The position numbers were made by a program, and so were the translations under genes. The notes beneath the pieces were generated by a model. It saw only the letters and a program-made list of their open reading frames with translations, was not told where the DNA came from and did not search any database. From the IMG/VR virus record IMGVR_UViG_3300030098_004212, positions 1-45,711 of that record: a stretch of DNA of 45,711 nucleotides; one strand, given 5' to 3'. This document shows positions 7,851-16,096 of this stretch, piece by piece. The first letter of the stretch is position 1. Every line of letters begins with the position of its first letter. This DNA comes from a virus.

Positions 7851-8718
7851 CAGAGCAGGAGTACAAAAAGCTCAAACAACAGAGCTGGAGATGCCTACTA
7901 AGAACTTTAATGTACCAGATGATTTTGAGAAGTTTAATGAAATGATAGGAGCTCCCATACATCCCGGTACAGGAAAACCAACACCTATTTTTGACTATCA
8001 GGATGAATACTTTAAAGCATGGCAAAAACACCATAAACTCATACTAAACAAGTCTAGAAAGATAGGGGCTACAGAGACAGCATTACGCATTATTGCATAT
8101 AATTGCATAACCGGGAGCTACTCTGGACACCGGGTAATGATTGTAGCAGGTAACAAACAGGAAGTAGCTAACAGGTTTATTCAAAGGTTCAAATCATTAT
8201 TTATGAAAGGCTTTACGGACCTAGATGGTAAAAGATATGAGTATGATGATATTATTACAAAAGAGGATAGCAAGTCATGTGTTGTAAATAATACATTTGT
8301 CCAAGCATACCCGGCAAACGAATCAGTTAGAGGAGAAGAGAACGTAAAGTGTGTTTTTATGTCAGAGTGTGCATTTATAAACCTGATTGATGATACTAAA
8401 GTATACAATGCCCTTCACCCAAACGTTGCAAACATATCGGATGCAGATTTCATTATGGAGTCTACGCCTAATGGAAAGAGGGGTTTCTTTTGGACCAACT
8501 TTGATGCGAGCTCTGAATACCATAAATTAGAGCAGCCATATACTGTATCGTTAAACAAACTATTAGATGAAAAATTCATTAAAACAGAGAAGAATAACCC
8601 AAGAATTGACTTTGAACAGGAGTATTGTTGTAAATTTACCACATCATTATCAGGTGCATTCAAAGAAGATGAGATTAAATTCATAGAGAAAGACATAAAT
8701 TACTATGACGATTTATGA
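7813..8718 (+). CDS. terL: Terminase large subunit, ATPase domain only
   Basis: 301 residues. Walker A-like NKSRKIGAT at 79-87, conserved SVRGEE around 171, Walker B CVFMSE at 180-185 and coupling motif ESTPNGKRGFFW at 216-227. It ends just after the linker (FEQEYCCKF, GAFKEDEI), where a normal TerL would continue into its RNase H-like nuclease. That nuclease is encoded 4.5 kb downstream at 13212. AGAGGAAAC upstream supports the ATG at 7813; 7891 is an alternative start. Powers DNA translocation into the prohead. Confidence 0.85.
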   Translation: MDSILAKKWQTLNRAGVQKAQTTELEMPTKNFNVPDDFEKFNEMIGAPIHPGTGKPTPIFDYQDEYFKAWQKHHKLILNKSRKIGATETALRIIAYNCITGSYSGHRVMIVAGNKQEVANRFIQRFKSLFMKGFTDLDGKRYEYDDIITKEDSKSCVVNNTFVQAYPANESVRGEENVKCVFMSECAFINLIDDTKVYNALHPNVANISDADFIMESTPNGKRGFFWTNFDASSEYHKLEQPYTVSLNKLLDEKFIKTEKNNPRIDFEQEYCCKFTTSLSGAFKEDEIKFIEKDINYYDDL

Positions 8719-8724
8719 TAATTG

Positions 8725-8979
8725 ATGGGAATAGATGAATTAAATGAGAAGTTGTTTTCTGAATTAAAACTAAAAAGCCTATTAAGAGAAACAAAGAACC
8801 GAGAACAATATTGGATTAATTTAGCACAAACACTTAGAGCACACATAGAAAAAAAAGAAAAGAGTGGAGAACCTATTGTAGACAGGTTAAGTGATTTAGC
8901 AGATATTTCAGTTCAACAGGCACATTTCTACAACGCTTTAATAGAAGACCTTACTAATATTAAACATGGTGGAAGTTGA
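8725..8979 (+). CDS. Small helical protein
   Basis: 84 residues, ATG directly after the ATPase stop (a TTG one codon upstream is possible). Helical and charged throughout; unrecognised. Confidence 0.5.
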   Translation: MGIDELNEKLFSELKLKSLLRETKNREQYWINLAQTLRAHIEKKEKSGEPIVDRLSDLADISVQQAHFYNALIEDLTNIKHGGS

Positions 8980-9136
8980 ATTGGATGAGAAAGACTATAA
9001 AACCATTCTCTCATGGTATGAATTAGCTTTTGCAGGTAAAGATATGAAAGCAAATCATCCAGCAGATATTGACACATTACATAAAATAGGAGTTATGTGT
9101 AAAGCTCACATTAGGGAGAAAGAAGAAACAACATGA
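8966..9136 (+). CDS. Small hypothetical protein
   Basis: 56 residues, overlapping neighbours on both sides (14 and 4 bases). One predicted helix-rich fold, residues such as WYELAFAGKDM. Unrecognised. Confidence 0.45.
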   Translation: MVEVELDEKDYKTILSWYELAFAGKDMKANHPADIDTLHKIGVMCKAHIREKEETT

Positions 9137-9258
9137 TAGGTGATTTAGGCTTTACATTAATCTGTTTAGCGTACTTCTTTGGTGGTGTTACAATGGGGTA
9201 TTACATACCAAAGTGGCGTAAATCAAGAAAACCAAAAGGTGACGGTAGATGGGATTAG
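9133..9258 (+). CDS. Small single-pass membrane protein
   Basis: 41 residues, ATGA overlap. One transmembrane helix (LGFTLICLAYFFGGVTMGYY) followed by a strongly basic tail KWRKSRKPKG, so N-out, C-in by the positive-inside rule. Confidence 0.5.
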   Translation: MIGDLGFTLICLAYFFGGVTMGYYIPKWRKSRKPKGDGRWD

Positions 9259-9530
9259 GTAGGTCATTTTTTCAGAATGTATTTGGTAAACCAGAATGGA
9301 CCTTACCAACAGAAGAAGAGGTAACAAACAAAATAATAGAGTTAAAAAAAGAGATAGACGATATGCCAAACTCACCGATTAAAACAGCAAAGATATACAC
9401 ATTAGCAAATCAAATGCAGATATTAAGACTTGTATTACATGATAAGAAGAAACAAAAATACAGACCAGATGCTAAAGGTAAATGGGTCTGGATAGACGAA
9501 GAAGAGTATGAGGGTAGGAAATATGAGTGA
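9249..9530 (+). CDS. Small hypothetical protein
   Basis: 93 residues. Charged helix EEEVTNKIIELKKEIDDM and a C-terminal region ending in WVWIDEEEYEG. Unrecognised; overlaps on both sides indicate an operon. Confidence 0.5.
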   Translation: MGLGRSFFQNVFGKPEWTLPTEEEVTNKIIELKKEIDDMPNSPIKTAKIYTLANQMQILRLVLHDKKKQKYRPDAKGKWVWIDEEEYEGRKYE

Positions 9531-9657
9531 ATTAAAAGATAAATATGGTTTTGAGTTAGAAAATGAAATAGAATGTCAACATCCTAACTTTTTCTTTAAA
9601 GAGTTCAAATTCTATTGTAGGACCTGTGGGAAAGAACAAAATGAACGATGTGTATAA
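9523..9657 (+). CDS. Tiny zinc-ribbon protein
   Basis: 44 residues. IECQH and CRTC provide three cysteines and a histidine for one zinc. Overlaps the genes before and after. Confidence 0.45.
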   Translation: MSELKDKYGFELENEIECQHPNFFFKEFKFYCRTCGKEQNERCV

Positions 9658-9787
9658 TATCAAGCATTGTATTCATTGTGGACAAAAAGGTTTTGAAACA
9701 ACTGAAGCAGTAATCAAACACATAAAGGCAACACATACAAAATTACAACCGGGTGAAAACTTAGAAGAGCTCGATGGTTACGATTAA
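9641..9787 (+). CDS. Tiny C2H2-type zinc-finger protein
   Basis: 48 residues. CIHC followed by a helix with H-x5-H spacing (VIKHIKATH) matches a single classical C2H2 finger, likely nucleic-acid or protein binding. Confidence 0.5.
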   Translation: MNDVYNIKHCIHCGQKGFETTEAVIKHIKATHTKLQPGENLEELDGYD

Positions 9788-9792
9788 ATAAG
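9783..9792 (+). promoter_or_regulatory. TATA-like box inside the small-gene cluster
   Basis: GATTAAATAA 21-30 bases before the ATG at 9813, in one of the few gaps between these genes. Confidence 0.35.
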
Positions 9793-9812
9793 GGTCAAAC
9801 ATAATTCACTAT

Positions 9813-10160
9813 ATGGGAGAAACATACAAACTAGAATCCAAGAGAGGAGGGTCACACGCTTACAGAAAACAAAAAACTGTAATAACAACAGCAGGCGAAA
9901 TGCCAGCAGCACCAAAACTCAATCTATTAAAAGGTATAAAAGCAATAGGCGGTCAATGTAATAATACATGTATTCACTTTCCTAAAGGTTTAGCATGGTC
10001 ACAAGGTCAACAAACATATGATGAGTATAATTATTGTAGGAGATGTAGAGTATATATACCAAAGACAGATTTGGCAGCAACAAAGCAAGGGGCTAAAATA
10101 TTATGCCCATGTTGTCATGCCTACACAAGAAGGAAAAGAAACAGGAGACCAAATAGATGA
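9813..10160 (+). CDS. Basic zinc-binding protein
   Basis: 115 residues. Residues 49-100 hold CNNTC, CRRC and CPCC, then a very basic tail RRKRNRRPNR. Likely a zinc-folded nucleic-acid-binding protein. ATGA overlap with the next gene. Confidence 0.55.
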   Translation: MGETYKLESKRGGSHAYRKQKTVITTAGEMPAAPKLNLLKGIKAIGGQCNNTCIHFPKGLAWSQGQQTYDEYNYCRRCRVYIPKTDLAATKQGAKILCPCCHAYTRRKRNRRPNR

Positions 10161-10270
10161 ATAAATGTTGTAAAAAGAAATGGGGAGATGAAGTTCTACG
10201 GTGCCTAATTTGTGACAAACACCTAAAACCTAATGGGAAAAGTAGGTCACATCTTATATATCAGAAATGA
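10157..10270 (+). CDS. Tiny zinc-knuckle protein
   Basis: 37 residues between two ATGA overlaps. NKCCKKK and CLIC can hold a zinc. Basic. Confidence 0.45.
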   Translation: MNKCCKKKWGDEVLRCLICDKHLKPNGKSRSHLIYQK

Positions 10271-10605
10271 GTAAAAGAAGCATGAGTCAAACAAATTCTC
10301 AAAGCACCCAAGCAGAAGAATGTGGTGTGTCAAAAATCTCTGCAGAATGGTCCGAAATAGTGAGATTTACAAAAGTCGAAACACCTGTACAATCCCACAA
10401 TGTTTTCAAAGAAAAACGAAGTGAAACTACAAGTGGTGTTTCTGTTAACACAAGTGATTGTAAAGGTACACTCACAATAACAGATGGAAAACGTTATTTG
10501 ACAGCCACAATAACATCTGCTCAATTAAGAGAATTAGCAGATGCACAAGATGCAGCAGTAGAATACGAAAAGAAAGTTTATGCAAAACATGGGTGGGTCT
10601 TCTAA
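10267..10605 (+). CDS. Hypothetical protein
   Basis: 112 residues. Ser/Thr-rich N-terminus, a beta strand pair GTLTITDGKRYLTATI and a helix LRELADAQDAAVEYEKK. Unrecognised. Codon use is more GC-ending than in most neighbours. Confidence 0.5.
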   Translation: MSKRSMSQTNSQSTQAEECGVSKISAEWSEIVRFTKVETPVQSHNVFKEKRSETTSGVSVNTSDCKGTLTITDGKRYLTATITSAQLRELADAQDAAVEYEKKVYAKHGWVF

Positions 10606-10792
10606 ATTGGCTTACCCAACAATAGAGTTCTGCTCCTTGGATGCATGTTATGTAACCATTAAAGGCAGAGTCTTTTACATAGACATGTCACTCGATGAAC
10701 CAATCGTCACCACATGGACCGAAGATGGTGTTTTATCAGATGGTCCAACCGATGAAGAAACCCTAATGGGTGGAGGCGGTCCAAATGACTGA
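10580..10792 (+). CDS. Small beta-rich acidic protein
   Basis: 70 residues from the ATG at 10580 (26-base overlap) or 67 from the ATG at 10589. Beta strands CYVTIKGRVFYIDM; acidic Gly-rich end. Unrecognised. Confidence 0.45.
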   Translation: MQNMGGSSKLAYPTIEFCSLDACYVTIKGRVFYIDMSLDEPIVTTWTEDGVLSDGPTDEETLMGGGGPND

Positions 10793-10931
10793 TATAGAAG
10801 AACTGGATGAACGTCTTACACGACTTGAGAGATTAGTTGTGAAGATATGTGCTGTGGTATTTGAAGGCAAAGGTTTCAGGATAGACCAAAGTGCTTTCGA
10901 TAGAGTCAGGGATTGGGATGATTGGAAATGA
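10785..10931 (+). CDS. Small coiled-coil protein
   Basis: 48 residues; heptad-like LDERLTRLERLVVKI then GKGFRIDQ. Probably oligomeric. ATGA overlap with the next gene. Confidence 0.45.
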   Translation: MTDIEELDERLTRLERLVVKICAVVFEGKGFRIDQSAFDRVRDWDDWK

Positions 10932-11194
10932 TTTGGTTCACTCCTATATCCCAATGTAAGCATGATATTGTACATGACCAAGATGGTCGTTTAATGTGCT
11001 CTAAGTGCTTGACATATAGTATAACACAATCAAAACTAAAATGTTCTTTGTGTAATGCAGAGTTCCCGGTGGATGATGATATTCATATTAGAACAAAAAG
11101 ACATGAGGAATTTACACATCCCGAGTCAAAAACTAATCGAAACGTAATACCTAAATATGGTAGAAAAGTAATATGGACACAGGTGTTCGAATGA
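10928..11194 (+). CDS. Zinc-ribbon protein
   Basis: 88 residues; the ATG in the ATGA overlap is preferred over the TTG at 10922. CKHD, CSKC and CSLC, then an H-rich segment HIRTKRHEEFTHPE. One or two zinc sites; function unknown. Confidence 0.5.
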   Translation: MIWFTPISQCKHDIVHDQDGRLMCSKCLTYSITQSKLKCSLCNAEFPVDDDIHIRTKRHEEFTHPESKTNRNVIPKYGRKVIWTQVFE

Positions 11195-11319
11195 GTAAAC
11201 AATGTAAAACATGTGGAGAATGGAAATCATACTCTGATTATTTTGATGATAGATTTAGGACCTGTAGAGATTGTTATACGATAGCAACTTTTATTACAAA
11301 AGGTGAAATAATTGGGTGA
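11191..11319 (+). CDS. Tiny zinc-ribbon protein
   Basis: 42 residues with CKTC and CRDC 18 residues apart, a compact four-cysteine ribbon. ATGA overlap upstream. Confidence 0.5.
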   Translation: MSKQCKTCGEWKSYSDYFDDRFRTCRDCYTIATFITKGEIIG

Positions 11320-11455
11320 TTGGGGAAGTGGAGATTATCCTATTGAACCATGCCCTAAATGCAAAAAGAAAGCAGGTTATACATGGACATGGGGTAAAAA
11401 TGATGGACATAGTAAAGGTTATTCAACATGTAAGGGGTGTAAAGCAAAGTTTTGA
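11312..11455 (+). CDS. Tiny zinc-ribbon protein, TTG start
   Basis: 47 residues. TTG start inside the previous gene. CPKC and CKGC with an aromatic middle (YTWTWG). A four-cysteine ribbon. Confidence 0.5.
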   Translation: MGDWGSGDYPIEPCPKCKKKAGYTWTWGKNDGHSKGYSTCKGCKAKF

Positions 11456-11541
11456 ATGAAATAGATTGGTTTATAATAGGTTACCACACTAAGAAAGGTA
11501 ATGGATACAAACACTATAAGAAACGAGAGTGGTATGAATAA
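11452..11541 (+). CDS. Very small basic peptide, TTG start
   Basis: 29 residues between a TTGA overlap and the next gene's ATG. Basic-aromatic: KKGNGYKHYKKREWYE. Supported only by overlap on both sides. Confidence 0.3.
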   Translation: MNEIDWFIIGYHTKKGNGYKHYKKREWYE

Positions 11542-11803
11542 AACATGCACAGTCTGCTGGAAATTAAAAGCAGCACATGAAGTAGCAGATTTGAATGGTG
11601 AAGACATTTGTACCAGATGTGCAGCAAAATATATCAAATATCATCATAATAAAAAACTAAAGATTTGTACAGAATGCGGTAATAAACTATCATTGGTAGA
11701 GACAGGCTCACATATTCTATGGACCTGCACACAATGCCCAGTGGAGTTTAATGACATTCACGAATTAACTAAAGACTGGGTAGATAAGCTAGGTGAATGG
11801 TAA
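11534..11803 (+). CDS. Double zinc-ribbon protein
   Basis: 89 residues from the ATG that overlaps the previous stop. CTVC, CTRC, CTEC and CTQC make two ribbons in tandem. Probably the most complete of the local zinc proteins. Overlaps the nuclease gene start. Confidence 0.55.
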   Translation: MNKTCTVCWKLKAAHEVADLNGEDICTRCAAKYIKYHHNKKLKICTECGNKLSLVETGSHILWTCTQCPVEFNDIHELTKDWVDKLGEW

Positions 11804-12471
11804 TGTTTGTTCATACTCCAAATACAAAACCTCTACCACAATTAAAGAGGAAGAATGAGGATGGAAGAAGGGTATATTATGATACTGAAGGTAATAGATA
11901 TCACAGTGTTACAAACGTTGTAGGCAGCATTGATGAGAAAGGATTAGAAGAATGGAGAAATGCTGTAGGGGAAGATGTAGCTAATTATGTATCAAGAAGA
12001 GCTATGAACCTAGGTACCAAACTACATACAATGGTTGAAACATATCTTTACAATAAAAAGAATACTGAAAAGAATATATTTGCTAAAGCACATTTTGACA
12101 ATATCAAACCATTATTACAGCCTATTGCTAATATCCGGGGGCTAGAAGAAAAGATGTGTAGTAAGGAATTAGGGCTAGCAGGAACAGCAGATTGTATAGC
12201 AGAATATAACGGTGAATTATCTATTATTGATTTCAAAACCTCAAGCAAGAAGAAACAGGAAGACTGGATACTCAAATATTTCCTTCAGACAACAGCCTAT
12301 GCCATCATGTGGGAGGAGATAACAGGTGATAAAATTGACCAAATTGTTGTATTAATTACAGGTGAAGATGGCTCAAGGGAGGAGTATATTAGAAATAAGC
12401 AAGATTATATAGAAGAATTACATAGAGTAATAGAGAGGTTTAACGAATGCCACAATACAAAGACTGGTTAG
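11797..12471 (+). CDS. RecB/Cas4-like PD-(D/E)XK exonuclease
   Basis: 224 residues (ATG at 11797 or 11803). Motifs in order: LGTKLHTMVE with H77 and E81, GLAGTADC with D132, IIDFKTSS with D145 and K147, and LQTTAYA with Q164 and Y168, the RecB-family nuclease set. No four-cysteine cluster is present, so it is not a true Cas4. Likely processes DNA ends in recombination or attacks host DNA. Lies inside the small-gene cluster. Confidence 0.8.
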   Translation: MVMFVHTPNTKPLPQLKRKNEDGRRVYYDTEGNRYHSVTNVVGSIDEKGLEEWRNAVGEDVANYVSRRAMNLGTKLHTMVETYLYNKKNTEKNIFAKAHFDNIKPLLQPIANIRGLEEKMCSKELGLAGTADCIAEYNGELSIIDFKTSSKKKQEDWILKYFLQTTAYAIMWEEITGDKIDQIVVLITGEDGSREEYIRNKQDYIEELHRVIERFNECHNTKTG

Positions 12472-12629
12472 TAGAACACCCAAAGAAGGGAAAAATCAAG
12501 ATAGGTAAACTATCACATAATGAGTTGTGTAGATATGCATTTAATTTATTATTAGAATGTTCTAGGTTAAGGTTTGAGTTGGACCAGATTAATAATAAAA
12601 AGGAGGTTAAAAATGAACCAGAGGTATGA
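12447..12629 (+). CDS. Small hypothetical protein
   Basis: 60 residues overlapping the nuclease gene by 25 bases. Basic N-terminus HPKKGKIKIGKL, helix LCRYAFNLLLECSRLRFEL. Unrecognised. Confidence 0.45.
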   Translation: MPQYKDWLVEHPKKGKIKIGKLSHNELCRYAFNLLLECSRLRFELDQINNKKEVKNEPEV

Positions 12630-12729
12630 CGAAATAGTATGTATAACATGCGGTGAGGTTATGTTTAAGTTACAAGAATGTCATTTAAGATGTCCAAACT
12701 GTGGTGGGGAGATTGACTGTAGCGATTGA
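12613..12729 (+). CDS. Tiny zinc-ribbon protein
   Basis: 38 residues with CITC and CPNC, a rubredoxin-like ribbon. A strong Shine-Dalgarno AAGGAGGTT sits before the ATG. TTGA overlap with the next gene. Confidence 0.5.
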   Translation: MNQRYDEIVCITCGEVMFKLQECHLRCPNCGGEIDCSD

Positions 12730-12992
12730 CTTGGAGTAGTTTTTGGAATTGGTATGAGAGACATACCACAGAGTCATTAGGTGTAACAGCACTAATCCTT
12801 TATATGCAAATTCCACACATGCTATGGGCAGGAGATGCCATTCTCCAAACAGGCGTAGTATGGGGGGCTAACCCGGTCCTAGACTTCTTTTTATATGGAA
12901 TAGACCTAGTTGAAGTATTACCCATGATTAATATAGGTTTAATCATTTATAGTCGAGTTCGTTCTAAGAATAAACATGTCTCTAAGAGTTGA
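12726..12992 (+). CDS. Two-helix membrane protein, TTG start
   Basis: 88 residues. Hydrophobic segments around 19-42 (GVTALILYMQIPHMLW) and 50-75 (LDFFLYGIDLVEVLPMINIG), basic tail RVRSKNKH. Size and shape allow a holin, but a better candidate lies at 17425. TTGA overlap upstream. Confidence 0.5.
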   Translation: MTWSSFWNWYERHTTESLGVTALILYMQIPHMLWAGDAILQTGVVWGANPVLDFFLYGIDLVEVLPMINIGLIIYSRVRSKNKHVSKS

Positions 12993-13215
12993 GCTAAGGA
13001 CCAGAAAAGACGATAACCGGGGGATTTATTACTCCGAGACAAAAAGGGCTGTTATATATTTAGCCATGCATGAGACTATAGAAGATGTGTATAAAACCAT
13101 TAACCATGAAACATACCACCATTGTTTTGCTGAAGCAGGTGAGGCAGATGAAATGGATGAGGACCAAGAAGAACGGTTAATATTTTGCTTACAGTGGGCG
13201 GAAATAGCACTATGA
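12976..13215 (+). CDS. Minimal HExxH metallopeptidase-like protein
   Basis: 79 residues. NHETYHH contains HExxH at 44-48 on a predicted helix, followed by an acidic loop and a helix ERLIFCLQWAEIAL that could carry a third ligand. Small proteins of this kind are frequent in phages and their substrates are unknown. ATGA overlap with the terminase nuclease gene. Confidence 0.55.
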   Translation: MSLRVELRTRKDDNRGIYYSETKRAVIYLAMHETIEDVYKTINHETYHHCFAEAGEADEMDEDQEERLIFCLQWAEIAL

Positions 13216-13799
13216 CAAATGTAAAGTTTGGAGGTCTTGACCTAGCACAGAGGGTAGATAATTCAGCATTTGTGAGTTTAGAATTAACTGATGGTGTGTT
13301 AGAACAGATAGGTCAAAAGACATGGGCACATATAGATTATGAGATTGTTTTCAATGATATGTCAAAGATTAACGAAAAAGAGGGGGGTTTCCATAAGATA
13401 TCCTATGATAGAACAGGGGTAGGTGATGCAGTATCAAAGTTAATCAACCCGGATATTAAAAATATATTCAGACCTGTTGTGTTATCAGCACCTAAAAAAT
13501 TCGAGTTAATATCACTAATGAAAGGTCTATTCAATAAAAATAAATTAATAATACACGATAGGGATTTATACAGAGAGGTAACAGAACAAGAAATAGTAAA
13601 ATCTGATGCAGGTAATATTTTATACAGACATCCACAAGGTTTTCACGATGATAGATTCTGGGGGCTAGCCTTAGCCTGTGATGCAGCATCTAATTATATC
13701 AATGGGGTTCCAAGAGTAGCAGCAGCAGCAGCCACACCTAGACCTAAAAATCTTGATAGTTTAGTGACAAAAGAGCTAAATAAATTGATGAAATCATAA
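13212..13799 (+). CDS. Terminase large subunit, nuclease domain only
   Basis: 195 residues. RNase H-fold terminase nuclease: FGGLDLAQ with D10, SYDRTGVGDAV with D66, and GFHDDRFWGLALA with D146/D147, the three-acid metal site in canonical order. There is no ATPase part; that is the gene at 7813. The ATG overlaps the previous stop (ATGA) and is preferred over an upstream TTG at 13185. It cuts concatemers during packaging, presumably bound to the ATPase protein. The portal follows, as expected for a terL C-terminus. Confidence 0.85.
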   Translation: MTNVKFGGLDLAQRVDNSAFVSLELTDGVLEQIGQKTWAHIDYEIVFNDMSKINEKEGGFHKISYDRTGVGDAVSKLINPDIKNIFRPVVLSAPKKFELISLMKGLFNKNKLIIHDRDLYREVTEQEIVKSDAGNILYRHPQGFHDDRFWGLALACDAASNYINGVPRVAAAAATPRPKNLDSLVTKELNKLMKS

Positions 13800-13831
13800 C
13801 TTTAATAAGAGGTAATGAGTAAATAAGAACA

Positions 13832-15520
13832 ATGGCAGCTAAGAAATCTAGAGTCAAAAAAGCCAGCATAGATAAAAAGGCAGCATCAAGAGTAGCCTCA
13901 ACATCAAACGAACCAGCTAGAAATTTTGATAGAAGTCTATGGAGAAGAATGAATGGTCAAGAAGGTAACTTCCAAGGTCTTCAAGTATGGCACCCAATGG
14001 ACCCATATTCAGGTCAACAAAGAAAAGAGTTTAGAAGTGCCATGACAAACCCTTATGTTTATAGGGCATCTAGAATCCACACAACATTCACAGCAGGTCA
14101 GGGGTATACAACTGAAATCGTACCAAGAAAAGAAGAAGAGGTACCAGAAGAACAACTAGATGAATGGCAACGTACAACAACATATCATGTACCATATTTT
14201 GACAAAGAAATGACAGCAGAGCAGATTTTAGATAAAGTAGATAAATTAGCATTAAACTTAGATTTAGCAACAAACCTATTCAATGGATATTTTACAGCAT
14301 TAGAGCAGGGTAGATGTGTTTTAGCATTAACACCATTGGACCCAGACAAAAATGGAAATTGGCAATTACCAGAACAGATTAGATTAATTAGGTCCGAATT
14401 TACTGAAAGACCTGTACTAGATGACAACACCGGGGAACTCATCGGTGTTAGAATCATAGGTGCAAGAAGTCAAATCAGAGATAACATTATTCCATCAGAA
14501 CGTATGTTGTATATCATGCATGGTTTTAACAATGAACTATTTTCAGATTATTATGGTGACTCTAAAGTAGCTAGAGTATCAGATGAAGCAAACACATTAA
14601 ATATTGTATTAAATCAAGATTATGAAAGAGCAGCAGAATCAGCATGGTACAAACCACCAGTCTTTAGTGTACCAATTAGCCCACAAGAAGCAGGTAATGA
14701 GGAAAATGTATTAGCATCATTTATCAATAAGATTAACGATTCAAAAGGTCAGGCTATTGCAGTAACAGGTCCAAGTAACCCAGAAGAAACAGGGGTAACA
14801 GTTCTATCAACACCAGTTAATGCAGATATAGGCGGGTTAGAAATAATTAGAATGGGATTAATTAAATCAATTATCACAGCATTTGGTCTCCCGGGATTTA
14901 TGTTAGCAGAAGGAGATATAGGTAAACTGGGTGGAAATGCAAACATAGAAGAGGTAGATGCATACATCAACCAAGAGATTAGACCAGAGAGAATCATATT
15001 AGAAGATGCAGTAGAGAAACAGTTCTATGATAGAATATTGGCTATACTGTTCCAAACAGATGATGCATTAAACGTTCCATGTAAGATTAAATTCAAATTC
15101 AATAAACCTAAACTACTCACATTAGTAACACCAGACATGTTCCAAGTATTAATGGGTATGAACCAAATGGGCTTAATTGATGCAGCAGGTATCAGAGACA
15201 TGTTAGGAATAGAAGAGTTAGACAAAGATACATTAAGCAAAGGTGCACAAGGAGGAGGAGACCCAACACAGAACAAACTAAACAACTTCAGACAACCTGT
15301 ACAGATTAACCTATGGCAGGATGCATTAGGAAGACCACACGTAACTGCAGCAGATTGGGTTAATAAAGACCAATGGGATAAGATTGATGCCCAGAATAGA
15401 ATGAATGAAATAGACAGGGAAAACAAGAAACATGAGTGGGAAGTAGCTGAAAAGAAGGCTGAATGGTCGAACAGTAATATATCAAAAGATAAAAAGAATA
15501 ATAAGGAGAAAAATGAATAA
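13832..15520 (+). CDS. Portal protein
   Basis: 562 residues. Basic N-terminus, then MTNPYVYRASRIHTTF, the FNGYFTALEQGRCVLAL wing and SERMLYIMHG, and IIRMGLIKSIITAFGLPGFML in the stem/crown region, with a charged coiled C-terminus. This is the usual portal texture and it follows the terminase nuclease. Forms the dodecameric DNA gate at one capsid vertex. The tail after residue 470 is hydrophilic and probably extends into the capsid or binds scaffold. Confidence 0.8.
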   Translation: MAAKKSRVKKASIDKKAASRVASTSNEPARNFDRSLWRRMNGQEGNFQGLQVWHPMDPYSGQQRKEFRSAMTNPYVYRASRIHTTFTAGQGYTTEIVPRKEEEVPEEQLDEWQRTTTYHVPYFDKEMTAEQILDKVDKLALNLDLATNLFNGYFTALEQGRCVLALTPLDPDKNGNWQLPEQIRLIRSEFTERPVLDDNTGELIGVRIIGARSQIRDNIIPSERMLYIMHGFNNELFSDYYGDSKVARVSDEANTLNIVLNQDYERAAESAWYKPPVFSVPISPQEAGNEENVLASFINKINDSKGQAIAVTGPSNPEETGVTVLSTPVNADIGGLEIIRMGLIKSIITAFGLPGFMLAEGDIGKLGGNANIEEVDAYINQEIRPERIILEDAVEKQFYDRILAILFQTDDALNVPCKIKFKFNKPKLLTLVTPDMFQVLMGMNQMGLIDAAGIRDMLGIEELDKDTLSKGAQGGGDPTQNKLNNFRQPVQINLWQDALGRPHVTAADWVNKDQWDKIDAQNRMNEIDRENKKHEWEVAEKKAEWSNSNISKDKKNNKEKNE

Positions 15521-15526
15521 TGAGTA

Positions 15527-15742
15527 ATGACAGTATTAAAAGCAATAGCGAGGGTTATAGGCAACTCTGGTATGTTCTTCGTAACGCCTTACCTTGGTTC
15601 CACCATAGCTGGTCTTCCATCTTTGGAGATAGCACTTTACACAACGTTAATAGGATTAATATTATCCACTTCGAGAGAGCTGATTGAGTATGGTAAAGGT
15701 CTCAAAACAATATATTGTGACAAATGTGGGAGACCGTTATGA
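15527..15742 (+). CDS. Small membrane protein with C-terminal CxxC
   Basis: 71 residues. Two hydrophobic stretches (IGNSGMFFVTPYLGSTIAG and LEIALYTTLIGLIL) and a CDKC near the end. ATGA overlap with the next gene. Possibly involved in lysis or membrane docking; unknown. Confidence 0.5.
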   Translation: MTVLKAIARVIGNSGMFFVTPYLGSTIAGLPSLEIALYTTLIGLILSTSRELIEYGKGLKTIYCDKCGRPL

Positions 15743-15828
15743 CTGAAGAAATAGACTGTGAAAAATGTTGGTGGTCCAAACTAGGAGATTGCCTAGACCA
15801 TATATTATTATTCTGTCCTAAGAAATAA
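15739..15828 (+). CDS. Very small cysteine-rich peptide
   Basis: 29 residues, four cysteines (CEKC, GDC, FC). ATGA overlap with the membrane protein gene. Followed by AT-rich DNA with the next promoter. Confidence 0.4.
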   Translation: MTEEIDCEKCWWSKLGDCLDHILLFCPKK

Positions 15829-15835
15829 TATTTCA

Positions 15836-15846
15836 AAATATAAAAG
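15836..15846 (+). promoter_or_regulatory. TATA box before 15877, with Shine-Dalgarno
   Basis: AAATATAAAAG 31-41 bases upstream. The larger distance leaves a short leader that contains AAGAGGTGAT at 15867-15876, so this mRNA is probably not leaderless. Confidence 0.4.
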
Positions 15847-15876
15847 TTCATATGGTGTTATCACGTAAGAGGTGAT

Positions 15877-16068
15877 ATGTCTCAATTAATTCAAACAACA
15901 AGAGAAAACGTAGCTTGGTTGGGGCTAGCAAACAAATATTTGGAAAATCAATATGAGATAAAAGATTCATGGGGAACAGGACAAATACACAAAAAAGAGA
16001 GTTATGATGAAGATTTTATGAAAGAATTTGATATAATCACCCAGATTATTAAACAAAACAAAGATTAA
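15877..16068 (+). CDS. Small hypothetical protein
   Basis: 63 residues, helical and charged. Own promoter and Shine-Dalgarno sequence. Unrecognised. Confidence 0.5.
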   Translation: MSQLIQTTRENVAWLGLANKYLENQYEIKDSWGTGQIHKKESYDEDFMKEFDIITQIIKQNKD

Positions 16069-16096
16069 TAAGGCGGTAAAACCTACAAATATTACA

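Noticed and set aside
8719-13211. Intein or intron splitting the terminase
   Set aside because: The ATPase protein ends normally with a stop after its linker, no splice-block residues are present, and the gap holds ordinary independent genes.
12976-13215. Full metallopeptidase such as ImmA/IrrE
   Set aside because: Only 79 residues with a bare HExxH; too short to name a family.
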